64,000 nt of DNA, taken from NCBI RefSeq assembly GCF_009913235.1, contig NZ_CP047897.1:2355001-2419000 (forward strand). The letters run 5' to 3'. The position numbers and the translations under genes are program-made. The stretch comes from Nibribacter ruber (lineage in GTDB: Bacteria; Bacteroidota; Bacteroidia; Cytophagales; Hymenobacteraceae). The notes beneath the pieces were generated by a model. That model was not told where the DNA came from, searched no databases, and saw only the letters and a list, made by a program, of their open reading frames with translations. This document shows, one piece after another, positions 55,409 through 63,727 of the stretch. The stretch's first letter is position 1; every line of letters starts with the position of its first letter.

Positions 55409-58234
55409 AAAGACCTGGCGTGCCCCAAACAAGAGCAACAACAGCAGATAAGCCGCCAGCGCGAGTTTCAGCCATTTACCTAGCTCAAAAGAAGTTTCAA
55501 ATGCTTGTTCCTGCCCATTGAGTACCAGCCCTGCCCAGTAGAATGGGTGGGCCTCTTCTGCGGTGCGCACTTGGGTGATATATCTGCGCTTGGCGTCTGA
55601 CAGCGCAATGGACTTGTCTTCGCCGGATAAAATACCTTCATAGAATCCTTTCAAGAGTGCTGCGGTGCTGCGGTCATCTACCTTCCAGAGAGTGGCTACG
55701 GTGCTTTGGGCACCAATGAACTTAAAACTCCAGCTCAGGCTGTGCACCTTGGCCCGGTTCCTATGCGCAGACACGCCCAGTTCGGTCTCGCAGGCGCTTA
55801 GAATTGCCAAAGCCGGACGCAGGTTCAATTGCAGCAACTCCTCCAAATACAAAGCCCCGTCTTCCCCGCCGCCTTTGGCCAACTGAAACTTTGACAATGC
55901 CGGATCTTCTGCGTTTGCCTCTGCGTGCGTGGCCAGGTGTAAAATAGAATATTTATGGGCGTGTTGCTTAAAAAAGGCCTCGGTGGCTCTGCTGTCTACC
56001 AAATAAGTGCCGGGGGTACGTTGTTGCAGAAAATCTAGCAAAGAAGCCGTGAACGGCAGCTGCAAGAAAGAAGCACCCTTACCTGACAGGGCATAGGGCG
56101 CCAGGGCGAGGATGGAAGGCCGTTGCGGCAGTTTGCTGAAGGCCCGTCCCTTCCGGAGCACGTACCAATATGCCGAAGAATGCCCGTAACTGATATCATA
56201 TTGCTGCAACAGATACGGATACTCCCTGAAATTGAAATGGCCCACGGGCTTGGTGAGCAAAGCGCCAAACGGAATCCGCCAGTACTCGCTGTCTGGCAGC
56301 ACAATCAGCTTTTTGATTTGCCCAGGCAGGTGACGTAGTATTGGGGCCGCTACTTTTGCATACACCTGGTAGGCAGATTGACGGTAAGGCTCATTCTGCC
56401 GCAGCGCCAACGCTTGGTGCAACGCCGGAATGGTCGTCAACAAAGTGCTATCCATGTCTGCCAACTTCAGGAAAGTCACCTTCTCTTTGGTAATGACAAA
56501 GGCGAAGAGCTTGTTCCTCTGCGGAGTGATTCCCCGGTCAAAATGTACCAGTTCCAGCAAAGCTTCTTCGCCTGAAAGCTCTTTTTGCAGTTGTTGCAGC
56601 GTGGGGATGTTTTGTCCTTTGGGTATGGTTAACATTGATGGCCCTTTGCCGCGTTGGACCTCTAACTGAGCCTTGGTATTCTGCCATTGGACTTCCACTC
56701 CTTTAAAAGTGGAGGCCTGCCCCAGCTCGGGGTACAGATCCAGCAGGGCTTTCTTCTCTTCCAGTTCTTTCCAGCGCTCCTCTAACTGCTGTGACGCAAT
56801 TTCAGAAGCTGACTTTCCTCCCTCCACCGGGCCATTCTGGTACTTTACTTCATTGTGGAGCAGGCTGTAGCTTTTAAACCGGTTGGTAATGTCCAGGGCT
56901 TGCTGCAGATAGCGCTCCTGGCCGGTAGTCTCATAAAGCAAATAACTGGAATTGATGCCCCAGCCATACCCTTCAGACGCTCCTTCATAGTCAATGTTGG
57001 CGGTGCTGCCGGCTAATGAGGTGGCCTCGCGCTTCGCTTCTTCCAGAAAGGAAATGTACTGCACCACGTGCTGATGGTAGGAGTTTAGATAGGCCGGGTT
57101 CTTATTCGCCTCATAGAGTTTAAGGAGAGACTTGATTTTCCCGGTCAGTAGCAAAAGGTATTCTCGTTGTGGAATGCCTCTGGGCACGATTGGTACCTGC
57201 AGCGCGTCTTTGATGTGCTCACGGGGCATAAGCCGGCGCATACCCTGCGTGTACAACTCTAGGCTGTTGTGCCAATCGTCTTTTAATTGCAACAGAATAG
57301 CCTTTGTCACCAGCGTAAGCGTAGCGCTGCCCGGGTGCACCTTGTTCTTCTCAAACAGAGCAATGGCCTTGTCATAGTTGGCATTTGCCGAGGCAAAATA
57401 GCTATCTGCTCCCTTCTGAAGCGCCGGTGCCAAATCATTCCGGAAGCCATACAGGTTGTTATACGAGTTGCCTATGTTGTGGTAGACCATGGCTGTGGAG
57501 GCCTTCTGGTTGCCCCTTCTGCTTTTCTCGGCTAAGAGGGCGCTGTCATAATAAGCCAGGGCGGCGTGCAGGTTGCTGGCATGGTGCTTTCCTTCTAACG
57601 TATAGCCCGCTTTCTGGTAAGCTTCCTCATGAATGGCATAGCCCAGAATATTATAATACACCAAGGCTTCTTTATGTTGCAGATGCTGGGGCTGGTGCCT
57701 TAGAATTTGTACGGCTTTGAGGGCATACGAGACCGCCAAACCAGCTTCCCCGATGAAGAAGCGACCCAGTTGGCGGTAGGTTCTGGCCGTTTGCATATGC
57801 GCCGGGCCGTACAATTCCAAGGCCAGTTGGTTGGCCTTCTTCCAGTAGGCTAAGGCAGGATCAGCTACCAGACGCTTGTAATACAACTCGCCCATGAGGT
57901 CATACCATTCCAGCATCTGGGGACTTTTCTCCCCAAACCGGCGCTGGATTACCTTCTGGGTGGCACTCAATAGTTCCTGGGCAGCTTCGGGCGCATTCAA
58001 TCTGATTAGGCAGGAAGCCAGGCCATGTTTCACGGCAATCCATTGGACAGAATCTGAGGGAGAAAGAAGGGTCATCGCCTTCTCATAGGTAAGATAGGCG
58101 GGCACGTATTGCATAGTGAGCCGGTCTTCCTCTGCGGCGGCCAACAGTTGCTGTACCTGGCTCACCGGACGCTTAACAGCCTGAGCATTTGTCTGATAGG
58201 CAGTCAGGGCAAGAAACAGTCCTACAAGAAACAT
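55388..58234 (-). CDS. TPR-CHAT domain protein (caspase-like protease candidate)
   Basis: 948 residues from ATG 58234, which gives a clean signal peptide (MFLVGLFLALTAYQTNAQ); an ATG 20 codons upstream (58294) is possible. Residues ~20-480 are TPR-like helical repeats. A charged linker follows, and the C-terminal CHAT domain spans ~600-920 with the catalytic dyad His in LHLATHAE (~766) and Cys in LSACETELG (~813). A membrane helix near the C-terminus (LALAAYLLLLLLFGARQVF) ends in Arg residues. CHAT proteases are caspase relatives; the partner or substrate is unknown. Faces the sigma-TM-TPR pair and overlaps its end by 21 nt. Confidence 0.9.
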   Translation of the reverse strand: MFLVGLFLALTAYQTNAQAVKRPVSQVQQLLAAAEEDRLTMQYVPAYLTYEKAMTLLSPSDSVQWIAVKHGLASCLIRLNAPEAAQELLSATQKVIQRRFGEKSPQMLEWYDLMGELYYKRLVADPALAYWKKANQLALELYGPAHMQTARTYRQLGRFFIGEAGLAVSYALKAVQILRHQPQHLQHKEALVYYNILGYAIHEEAYQKAGYTLEGKHHASNLHAALAYYDSALLAEKSRRGNQKASTAMVYHNIGNSYNNLYGFRNDLAPALQKGADSYFASANANYDKAIALFEKNKVHPGSATLTLVTKAILLQLKDDWHNSLELYTQGMRRLMPREHIKDALQVPIVPRGIPQREYLLLLTGKIKSLLKLYEANKNPAYLNSYHQHVVQYISFLEEAKREATSLAGSTANIDYEGASEGYGWGINSSYLLYETTGQERYLQQALDITNRFKSYSLLHNEVKYQNGPVEGGKSASEIASQQLEERWKELEEKKALLDLYPELGQASTFKGVEVQWQNTKAQLEVQRGKGPSMLTIPKGQNIPTLQQLQKELSGEEALLELVHFDRGITPQRNKLFAFVITKEKVTFLKLADMDSTLLTTIPALHQALALRQNEPYRQSAYQVYAKVAAPILRHLPGQIKKLIVLPDSEYWRIPFGALLTKPVGHFNFREYPYLLQQYDISYGHSSAYWYVLRKGRAFSKLPQRPSILALAPYALSGKGASFLQLPFTASLLDFLQQRTPGTYLVDSRATEAFFKQHAHKYSILHLATHAEANAEDPALSKFQLAKGGGEDGALYLEELLQLNLRPALAILSACETELGVSAHRNRAKVHSLSWSFKFIGAQSTVATLWKVDDRSTAALLKGFYEGILSGEDKSIALSDAKRRYITQVRTAEEAHPFYWAGLVLNGQEQAFETSFELGKWLKLALAAYLLLLLLFGARQVFLQRTRR

Positions 58235-58339
58235 AATCCGCTGGACGGGGAACACGCAAAAGGGGAAGGAGTGCCTTAAATGCAGTACATACATATGTCC
58301 TCTAAGCTAACTATTTTTCATCAGAACGCCAGTGGCTGG

Positions 58340-59542
58340 CTACCTTGCCCCGTGCACTGCCCTATTGAAAATGGCTTCCAGGTGAGGCACCATCTGGCCT
58401 CGGTCAAACTGGGCGGCGGCTACCTGCCCGGCGTTTTGGCTCATGGTTTGCAAAGTGGTCTTGTCAGAGAGGAGGCGTTCTAAGGAATGAGCTAATTGAG
58501 CACTGTCCCCAGACGGCACATACCAGCCGCACTGGTGCTGCTCCACCAGGTCTTTGGTCCAACCAGGATTGGTCACTACCACGGGCGTTCCGGCCGCCAA
58601 ACTGTCGAAGAACTTTCCGGGGGAGTTGGCCTGCAGCACCGGCAGATCTATAAACGAAACCACAGATACTGCTGCCAAAGCAAACAAGGCAAAAACCTGA
58701 TGGCGGGGCAAGGGTGGCAACAAAAGTATATTGGAAAGCTCTTGGGCCGCCTTTTGTAGCAGAGGCTCATCATAACCTTGCCCCGTGAACACAAACACTA
58801 TATCTGGGTGGTGCTGCAACCGTTTGGCTGTTTCTAACAGCAAGGGCATATCATTGGCGCGGCCATAAGTGCCCGCGTATAAAACCACCTGCTTTCCCTG
58901 CACGCCAATAGACTGCCTAAGCGCTTCCTGTGCTTGCGTAGACACATGGGCCAACTCTACCTCCGTGCCGTTCACCAGGGTAGTCACTTTGTCTGCCGGC
59001 ACGCCTTTGCCCAGCACATACTGCTCCATGCCCGGTGACAGCGTGATGATGTGACTAGCCGATTGGTACAAGTTATTTTCAAGCTCATACAGCGGACGTT
59101 GCAGCGGCTTAAACGGCAAGGCGCCCATCTCAATGGGAAAAGAAGGCCACAAATCCTGCACTTCAAATATCCAGGGCACCTTTTTGAAACTGGCTACTCT
59201 GGCAGCAGCCCAGGCGGTGGTCAAAGGCGTAGACACGCCCCAGATGACATCTGGCTTAACAAGTTTCAGACCTTGGGTGAAGGCATGCAGACCGAAGGAG
59301 GCAAAGGCTTGCAGCCTCCGCAGTTTTCCCATCTTGTTATGGTAAGGCACATGTACAGACACCAACTCCACTCCTTCAGGCACCCACGGAAACTGGTGCG
59401 TGAGGCGCTTGCTTTCCCAGGCATCTGAAGTGATCAAGGTAACCTGGTGCCGTTTTACCAACTCCTCCATAAACGTATAATGCCGGCACGTGGCAGGGCA
59501 GTCTGGATTATGATGGTACTGATGAAACAGGGCGATGTGCAT
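58340..59542 (-). CDS. Glycosyltransferase family 4 (WbuB-like)
   Basis: 400 residues with a two-Rossmann GT-B fold. N-terminal domain: HIALFHQYHHNPDCPATCRHYTFMEELVKRH, then VSTPLTTAWAAARVASFKKVPWIFEVQDLWPS, a stretch typical of WbuB/WcaI-type enzymes of O-antigen or capsule synthesis. C-terminal domain: VVLYAGTYGRANDMPLLLETAKRL and the sugar-nucleotide site VVSFIDLPVLQANSPGKFFDSLAAGTPVV, with the Glu of the common E-x7-E replaced by Gln and Lys as usual in this group. Single gene. Confidence 0.9.
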   Translation of the reverse strand: MHIALFHQYHHNPDCPATCRHYTFMEELVKRHQVTLITSDAWESKRLTHQFPWVPEGVELVSVHVPYHNKMGKLRRLQAFASFGLHAFTQGLKLVKPDVIWGVSTPLTTAWAAARVASFKKVPWIFEVQDLWPSFPIEMGALPFKPLQRPLYELENNLYQSASHIITLSPGMEQYVLGKGVPADKVTTLVNGTEVELAHVSTQAQEALRQSIGVQGKQVVLYAGTYGRANDMPLLLETAKRLQHHPDIVFVFTGQGYDEPLLQKAAQELSNILLLPPLPRHQVFALFALAAVSVVSFIDLPVLQANSPGKFFDSLAAGTPVVVTNPGWTKDLVEQHQCGWYVPSGDSAQLAHSLERLLSDKTTLQTMSQNAGQVAAAQFDRGQMVPHLEAIFNRAVHGAR

Positions 59543-59557
59543 GCAGGAATGATAAAC

Positions 59558-59595
59558 CGTTTTTGGGCTGTTTTCTGGAAATCAGGCTAAAAACG
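59558..59595. repeat. R38 palindromic repeat, copy 29
   Basis: 38 nt, centre CTGG, right arm TCAGGCT with changes; 15 nt upstream of the glycosyltransferase start. Confidence 0.88.
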
Positions 59596-59938
59596 AAGGA
59601 AATAAGTAATGAGTTGGTTAATGGAAACTGTCTCGCTATGATACGATTACCTTTCAAAAACTAACAACCATGCGCCAAATGACTTCTTCGTTTAAGGTAC
59701 AACAAGGCACATAAAAGCAAGCGGATGCCTGCCACTTGTAGACCAATCTGCCGCCAAGTGTTTTATCAGAAAGCTATAATACCCCATGCTGCCTTTTTTC
59801 TTGAACCTAGACTATGAGTGATAACACCAACCATGACAAGGACCCTAGGTATGGCAGCGTGTATAGGCTAGAATTTGGTAATTCTCGGCTGTAAGCCGGA
59901 AATTGATATTAGCAAAGATCCAGACTTGAGGTAGATAT
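59596..59938. other. Intergenic stretch without recognised genes
   Basis: About 340 bp of AT-rich DNA with no convincing coding region, terminator or tRNA. It lies between R38 copies 29 and 30. Whether it holds a non-coding RNA cannot be told by eye. Confidence 0.5.
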
Positions 59939-59976
59939 CGTTTTTGGGCTGTTTTGGTGAAAACAGCCCAAAAACG
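59939..59976. repeat. R38 palindromic repeat, copy 30
   Basis: 38 nt, centre GGTG, arms GGGCTG/CAGCCC perfectly paired. Just downstream of the gldB stop, separated by the phrase GTCTTGTGTCTC. Confidence 0.93.
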
Positions 59977-60022
59977 GAGTATCAAACTCGTCTTGAATCT
60001 AATGTCTTGTGTCTCGAAAAAT

Positions 60023-61015
60023 CTATTTCTTCTGAGGCTTGTACTTGGACTGGTCCAGGATTTTGCGTGCGTCTTTCTCATTCATAAGCTGCGGCAGGGT
60101 CACGTTTGGATTCTTTTCCATGTATTGGCGCACAATCTGCCAACCCACCCAGGCACCCACGCGGCCCGGACAGCGGGCACTAATCTCTGGGATGTTGGGC
60201 CGCTCGCCAATGTACTTTCTTATGGTGAACTGGCTGGTCTCATACAATAGGCCCTTCTCAATAAAGTGGGCCCAGATTTTCCCTTCGTTGTGCTGCACAT
60301 CGGCCACGGCTTGGCCGGTGTACCCAATAATGAGCGAGTCTGGCGTGCAGGGCACCATGCGTTCCACAAAATAAAAAGACTTGCCGTAGTCAATCATCTC
60401 TTCCAGCATGGTGCTGTTCACAAAGTCTGTCTTATTAAACTTGTTGGACACCAGCAGCATGACAGACGGCGCCAGGTTCTCCTTTTCATAGCGCTCCAGA
60501 ATGTACTGCGGCGCCTGCGGACGGAACGCGGCCTTTCTGCCAATGAAGAAGTCCAGCCCCAGCACAATCAGGCTGTCAGACACCAGCAAGTCGCGGCTCA
60601 GGCCAGAGACGAAGGATTTTACCGGCGGCACGTAAAAATTGGGGTAGTAATGTTTCACGTGCTTGAAGCCGTTCTCCAGCTCCTTCTCCACTTCGGTCAA
60701 ATCCCCGAAGGCGGCGTCTGACTGCTTGACCAAGCGGGCCAGGCTGGTGTCTGTGGCCATGCGCAGAAGGTTCTGGGCCAGCAGTTGGTCATTGGGATAG
60801 CTTTTGCGCTGCAGGAAACGGTCTGCAAACAAGGGCTCCTGCTGCAGAAACTGCTGCATCTGGGGCAGGCCGTTGATGGCGTAGAAGCGCTTCTCCAGTT
60901 GCTCCACTTCTATCTTTACCGGTACATTGGCAATCTCCTCTGGTATCTGGCAGCCTTTCTTTTGGCAACCAAACCACAGCAGTGCAGTAAAAAGCAACAG
61001 CAGACGTCCTTTCAT
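60023..61015 (-). CDS. gldB: Gliding motility lipoprotein GldB
   Basis: 330 residues, normal for GldB. Lipobox LWFGC (Cys17). Conserved stretches seen: DLTEVEKELENGFKHVKHYYPNF, LIVLGLDFFIGRKAAFRPQAPQYIL, and WAHFIEKGLLYETS...KYIGERPNIPEIS, ending in AWVGWQIVRQYMEKNPNVTLPQLM. GldB is one of the proteins required for gliding/type IX secretion-linked motility in Flavobacterium; in Cytophagales it also occurs in non-gliding species. The other gld genes are not in this window. A -7-like box (61039-61046) lies about 25 nt upstream. Confidence 0.92.
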   Translation of the reverse strand: MKGRLLLLFTALLWFGCQKKGCQIPEEIANVPVKIEVEQLEKRFYAINGLPQMQQFLQQEPLFADRFLQRKSYPNDQLLAQNLLRMATDTSLARLVKQSDAAFGDLTEVEKELENGFKHVKHYYPNFYVPPVKSFVSGLSRDLLVSDSLIVLGLDFFIGRKAAFRPQAPQYILERYEKENLAPSVMLLVSNKFNKTDFVNSTMLEEMIDYGKSFYFVERMVPCTPDSLIIGYTGQAVADVQHNEGKIWAHFIEKGLLYETSQFTIRKYIGERPNIPEISARCPGRVGAWVGWQIVRQYMEKNPNVTLPQLMNEKDARKILDQSKYKPQKK

Positions 61016-61028
61016 GGGTTTCCTTCTT

Positions 61029-61046
61029 TATCTTTGGTCAAATTTA
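61029..61046. promoter_or_regulatory. Divergent -7 boxes between gldB and the barrel gene
   Basis: Plus-strand TATCTTTG (61029-61036) points to the barrel gene and minus-strand TAAATTTG (61039-61046) to gldB. They are back to back, 2 nt apart. Neither has a TTG at standard distance, so each call rests on one element. Confidence 0.4.
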
Positions 61047-61080
61047 CTTAACATTCACCAATACCTTCTTATTCTTAAAC

Positions 61081-61782
61081 ATGAAGATGATTCGTTGTAT
61101 CACAGCCACCGCGTTTGCGCTGGCCTTGGTGTTCAGTTCACATAACGCAAGTGCCCAGGTAGAAATTGGCGTGAAGATCTCCCCTTCTCTGGCCTTTAGC
61201 CGAACCATTGCCCAGGACAAGTATAAGTTTGACGGCGAAGGCGCAAAACCAGGCTTTGGGATTGGCGTGATAGCCGACTACTTCTTTGGCGCCAACTACG
61301 CCGTGTCTTCTGGCTTGATCTATAACATCAAAGGCGGCAACGTGGCCTATAACTACTCGTACCCAGACCCGGCTTCTGTGGGCGGCACCATCACCAAAAG
61401 CGGCAAGGACGAGCTGAGCCTGCAGTACCTGGAGATTCCAGTGGCCCTCAAGTTGTTCACCAATGAAATCACGCCAGAGACGCGGTTTTACTTTCAGGCG
61501 GGTACTTCTTTGAACACCATGCTCAACGCCAAGGTGAACGAGAAGAAAGTAGACCCAGACGGCGACAAGTACACCAAGCGCTTCAACACCTTTGAGATTG
61601 ACGTGCTCATTGGCATTGGGGCAGAAAGAAACCTGGGCCAGAGCACCAAGCTGTTTGGCGGCATCACCTACCACCGCGGCCTCACAGACGCAGATGACAG
61701 CTACTACTCAGACCTGTTTGGCGACGACAAGGTAGAGCTCAAGAACAATTCCTTCTCCCTGGATCTAGGCATTAAATTCTAA
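61081..61782 (+). CDS. Outer-membrane beta-barrel family protein
   Basis: 233 residues; signal peptide MKMIRCITATAFALALVFSSHNASAQ. Small-barrel pattern: VEIGVKISPSLAFSR, GFGIGVIADYFFGANYAVSSGLIYNIKG, LSLQYLEIPVALKLFT, RFYFQAGTSLNTMLNAK, EIDVLIGIGAERNLG, and final strand FSLDLGIKF ending in Phe. Related in fold to the four paralogues at 25-28 kb, but clearly more distant. Role unknown. Single gene. Confidence 0.85.
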   Translation: MKMIRCITATAFALALVFSSHNASAQVEIGVKISPSLAFSRTIAQDKYKFDGEGAKPGFGIGVIADYFFGANYAVSSGLIYNIKGGNVAYNYSYPDPASVGGTITKSGKDELSLQYLEIPVALKLFTNEITPETRFYFQAGTSLNTMLNAKVNEKKVDPDGDKYTKRFNTFEIDVLIGIGAERNLGQSTKLFGGITYHRGLTDADDSYYSDLFGDDKVELKNNSFSLDLGIKF

Positions 61783-61784
61783 GT

Positions 61785-61822
61785 CGTTTTTGGCCTGTTT
61801 TCCAGAAAACAGGCCAAAAACG
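61785..61822. repeat. R38 palindromic repeat, copy 31
   Basis: 38 nt and identical to the consensus (CGTTTTTGGCCTGTTTT, CCAG, AAAACAGGCCAAAAACG). 2 nt after the barrel gene stop; convergent context. A useful reference copy. Confidence 0.95.
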
Positions 61823-61834
61823 GAAGTCCTTGAA

Positions 61835-61877
61835 AAGAAGAAGCCCCTGTCTCTGTTGAGGCAGGGGCTTCTTCTTG
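61835..61877. terminator. Bidirectional terminator
   Basis: AAGAAGAAGCCCCTG, loop about 13 nt, CAGGGGCTTCTTCTT. It ends RNase E/G (-) and the barrel gene (+). Confidence 0.88.
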
Positions 61878-61898
61878 TATTATAAGGCGCAGCAGATG

Positions 61899-63503
61899 TT
61901 ATTCTTCTACCACGTCTCTGTCTTGTAAACTATTCACTTCTGAGTAAGCCGATTTCAGCTCAATCTCATCGCCGTGCTCGTCCATCACTTTGAAATCTGT
62001 GAGGGCCATGGCCGTATCCTTCATCACGGTCACCCACTTCATGTGCTTCAGGAACCATCTCCGTTGCTTGGAGAGTAATCCCTTGGTGTAGTAGGCGTGC
62101 AAGAACGGATGCACGTACAGCGTAATGTTTTTCTGATTCTGGCGGGTTAACAGATCTTCAATGGTCTGATCAATGTCATCCGTTACCAGAATGCTGGCCG
62201 AGATCTTGCCGCTTCCCTGACAGGTGGGGCAGACTTCACCGGTTACAATGTTTTGCTCAGGCCGTACGCGCTGGCGGGTAATCTGCATGAGTCCGAATTT
62301 GGAGATGGGCAGCACCGTGTACTTAGACCGGTCTTTTTTCATCTCTTCCTTTACTACATCCTGCACTTTTTGCCGGTTCTCGGCAGACTTCATATCAATA
62401 AAGTCTACTACAATGATTCCGCCCAGGTCCCGGAGGCGCAGCTGACGCGCTACCTCTTTGGCCGCAGTAAGATTCACATTCAGAGCGGTGGCCTCCTGGT
62501 CTGTCTCAGAGTTGGATTTGTTGCCGCTGTTCACATCTACCACGTGCAGGGCCTCTGTGTGTTCAATCACAAGGTAGCCGCCGCCTGGTATGCTCACTGT
62601 CTTCCCAAACAGGGACTTCAGCTGCTTTTCAATGTTAAAGTGTTCAAAGGTTTTCACCTTGCCCGTGTAATGCTTCAGAATCTTCAGCTTATCCGGGGCG
62701 ATGGTCTCAATGTAAGTTTTGATCTCGTCGTATAACTTGGCATCATCTACCACGATGTTGTCAAAACTTTCATTCAATATGTCTCTCAACATGGAGGAGG
62801 AGCGTCCTAGCTCCCCAATCACTTTGTCGCGCTCTTTGGCGGTCTTCAAAGTGTTAATCCCTTCTTCCCAGGTGGCCACCATGCCACGCAGGTCCTTGTC
62901 TAGTTCTGCTACTTCCCGGCCTTCGGCCACGGTCCTGATAATGACGCCAAAGTTCTCCGGCTTAATGGAGGTGATGAGGCGTTTCAGGCGGGTGCGTTCC
63001 TCTTTGCTGACAATCTTCTTAGACACGCTTACCGTGTTTGAGAAGGGTACCAGCACCAGGTAACGGCCGGCCAGGGAAATCTCACAAGAAAGACGCGGGC
63101 CTTTGGTGGAGATAGGCTCTTTGACAATCTGTACCAAGATCTGCTGTCCTTTTTTGAGGACGTCTGCCATCTTGCCCAGCTTTTCTATCTCGGGCTCAAA
63201 CTTGACTTGGTTTAGCTTGGCAGAGGCGTTTCTCTGGTTCTGCACCACTTTCACAAACTTGTTGAGAGTCTTAATGTTCTCTCCCAAATCATGGTAGTGC
63301 AGAAACGCGTCTTTGGAGTACCCAATGTCTACGAACGCTGCGTTCAGACCGGGCATTACCTTTTTGACGGTTCCCAGGAAAATATCTCCCACTGAGTAGT
63401 TGGTGTCATTTCTATCAAAATGATACTCTACCAGTCGCTTATCCTGCAGAAGGGCTATTCGTTCTCCATCTTGAGTAGAATTAATAATTAATTCGTTACT
63501 CAA
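61899..63503 (-). CDS. rng: Ribonuclease E/G
   Basis: 534 residues from TTG 63503 (MSNELIINSTQDGERIAL), the family's usual N-terminus; no suitable ATG. S1 RNA-binding domain ~35-125 (SVGDIFLGTVKKVMPGLNAAFVDIGYSKDAFL). The RNase H-like catalytic part carries HVVDVNSGNKS (~320) and GGIIVVDFIDM (~364), the two magnesium-binding Asp. Zinc-link CPTCQGSG lies near 428. Endonuclease of mRNA decay and rRNA processing. It lacks the long E. coli RNase E scaffold. Confidence 0.95.
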   Translation of the reverse strand: MSNELIINSTQDGERIALLQDKRLVEYHFDRNDTNYSVGDIFLGTVKKVMPGLNAAFVDIGYSKDAFLHYHDLGENIKTLNKFVKVVQNQRNASAKLNQVKFEPEIEKLGKMADVLKKGQQILVQIVKEPISTKGPRLSCEISLAGRYLVLVPFSNTVSVSKKIVSKEERTRLKRLITSIKPENFGVIIRTVAEGREVAELDKDLRGMVATWEEGINTLKTAKERDKVIGELGRSSSMLRDILNESFDNIVVDDAKLYDEIKTYIETIAPDKLKILKHYTGKVKTFEHFNIEKQLKSLFGKTVSIPGGGYLVIEHTEALHVVDVNSGNKSNSETDQEATALNVNLTAAKEVARQLRLRDLGGIIVVDFIDMKSAENRQKVQDVVKEEMKKDRSKYTVLPISKFGLMQITRQRVRPEQNIVTGEVCPTCQGSGKISASILVTDDIDQTIEDLLTRQNQKNITLYVHPFLHAYYTKGLLSKQRRWFLKHMKWVTVMKDTAMALTDFKVMDEHGDEIELKSAYSEVNSLQDRDVVEE

Positions 63504-63594
63504 TGTGTTTGATGCTTAGATGAAAGAATATACCAAAAGCCCATCATTACCAAATACTTGGCAATGTGGGCTTTTAAGATCAAAGGACTATGCC

Positions 63595-63684
63595 TTATTT
63601 CTTCTTATGTCTGTTTTTGCGCAGACGCTTCTTTCTCTTGTGGGTAGCAATCTTATGTCTTTTTCTTTTTTTACCGCAAGGCAT
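63595..63684 (-). CDS. 29-residue basic protein, COX24/AURKAIP1 (mS38)-like
   Basis: MPCGKKRKRHKIATHKRKKR followed by LRKNRHKKK: 29 residues, over half Lys/Arg/His. This is the highly conserved Bacteroidota family annotated as AURKAIP1/COX24-domain protein, related to the C-terminus of mitochondrial ribosomal protein mS38, so a small-subunit ribosomal protein is likely. Located between RNase E/G and the TPR gene, all leftward. The ATG (63684) and stop are unambiguous. Confidence 0.85.
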   Translation of the reverse strand: MPCGKKRKRHKIATHKRKKRLRKNRHKKK

Positions 63685-63727
63685 AGTCTTGATCTTTTTA
63701 TAAGTGAAAAATATTTTAACTCTTGTG

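Noticed and set aside
3964-61822. R38 copies as a CRISPR array
   Set aside because: Copies are kilobases apart with genes between them, no regular spacers and no cas genes.
3964-61822. R38 as ordinary intrinsic terminators
   Set aside because: The T-run precedes and the A-run follows the GC stem on both strands, copies occur upstream of divergent genes, and separate canonical terminators lie beside many copies.
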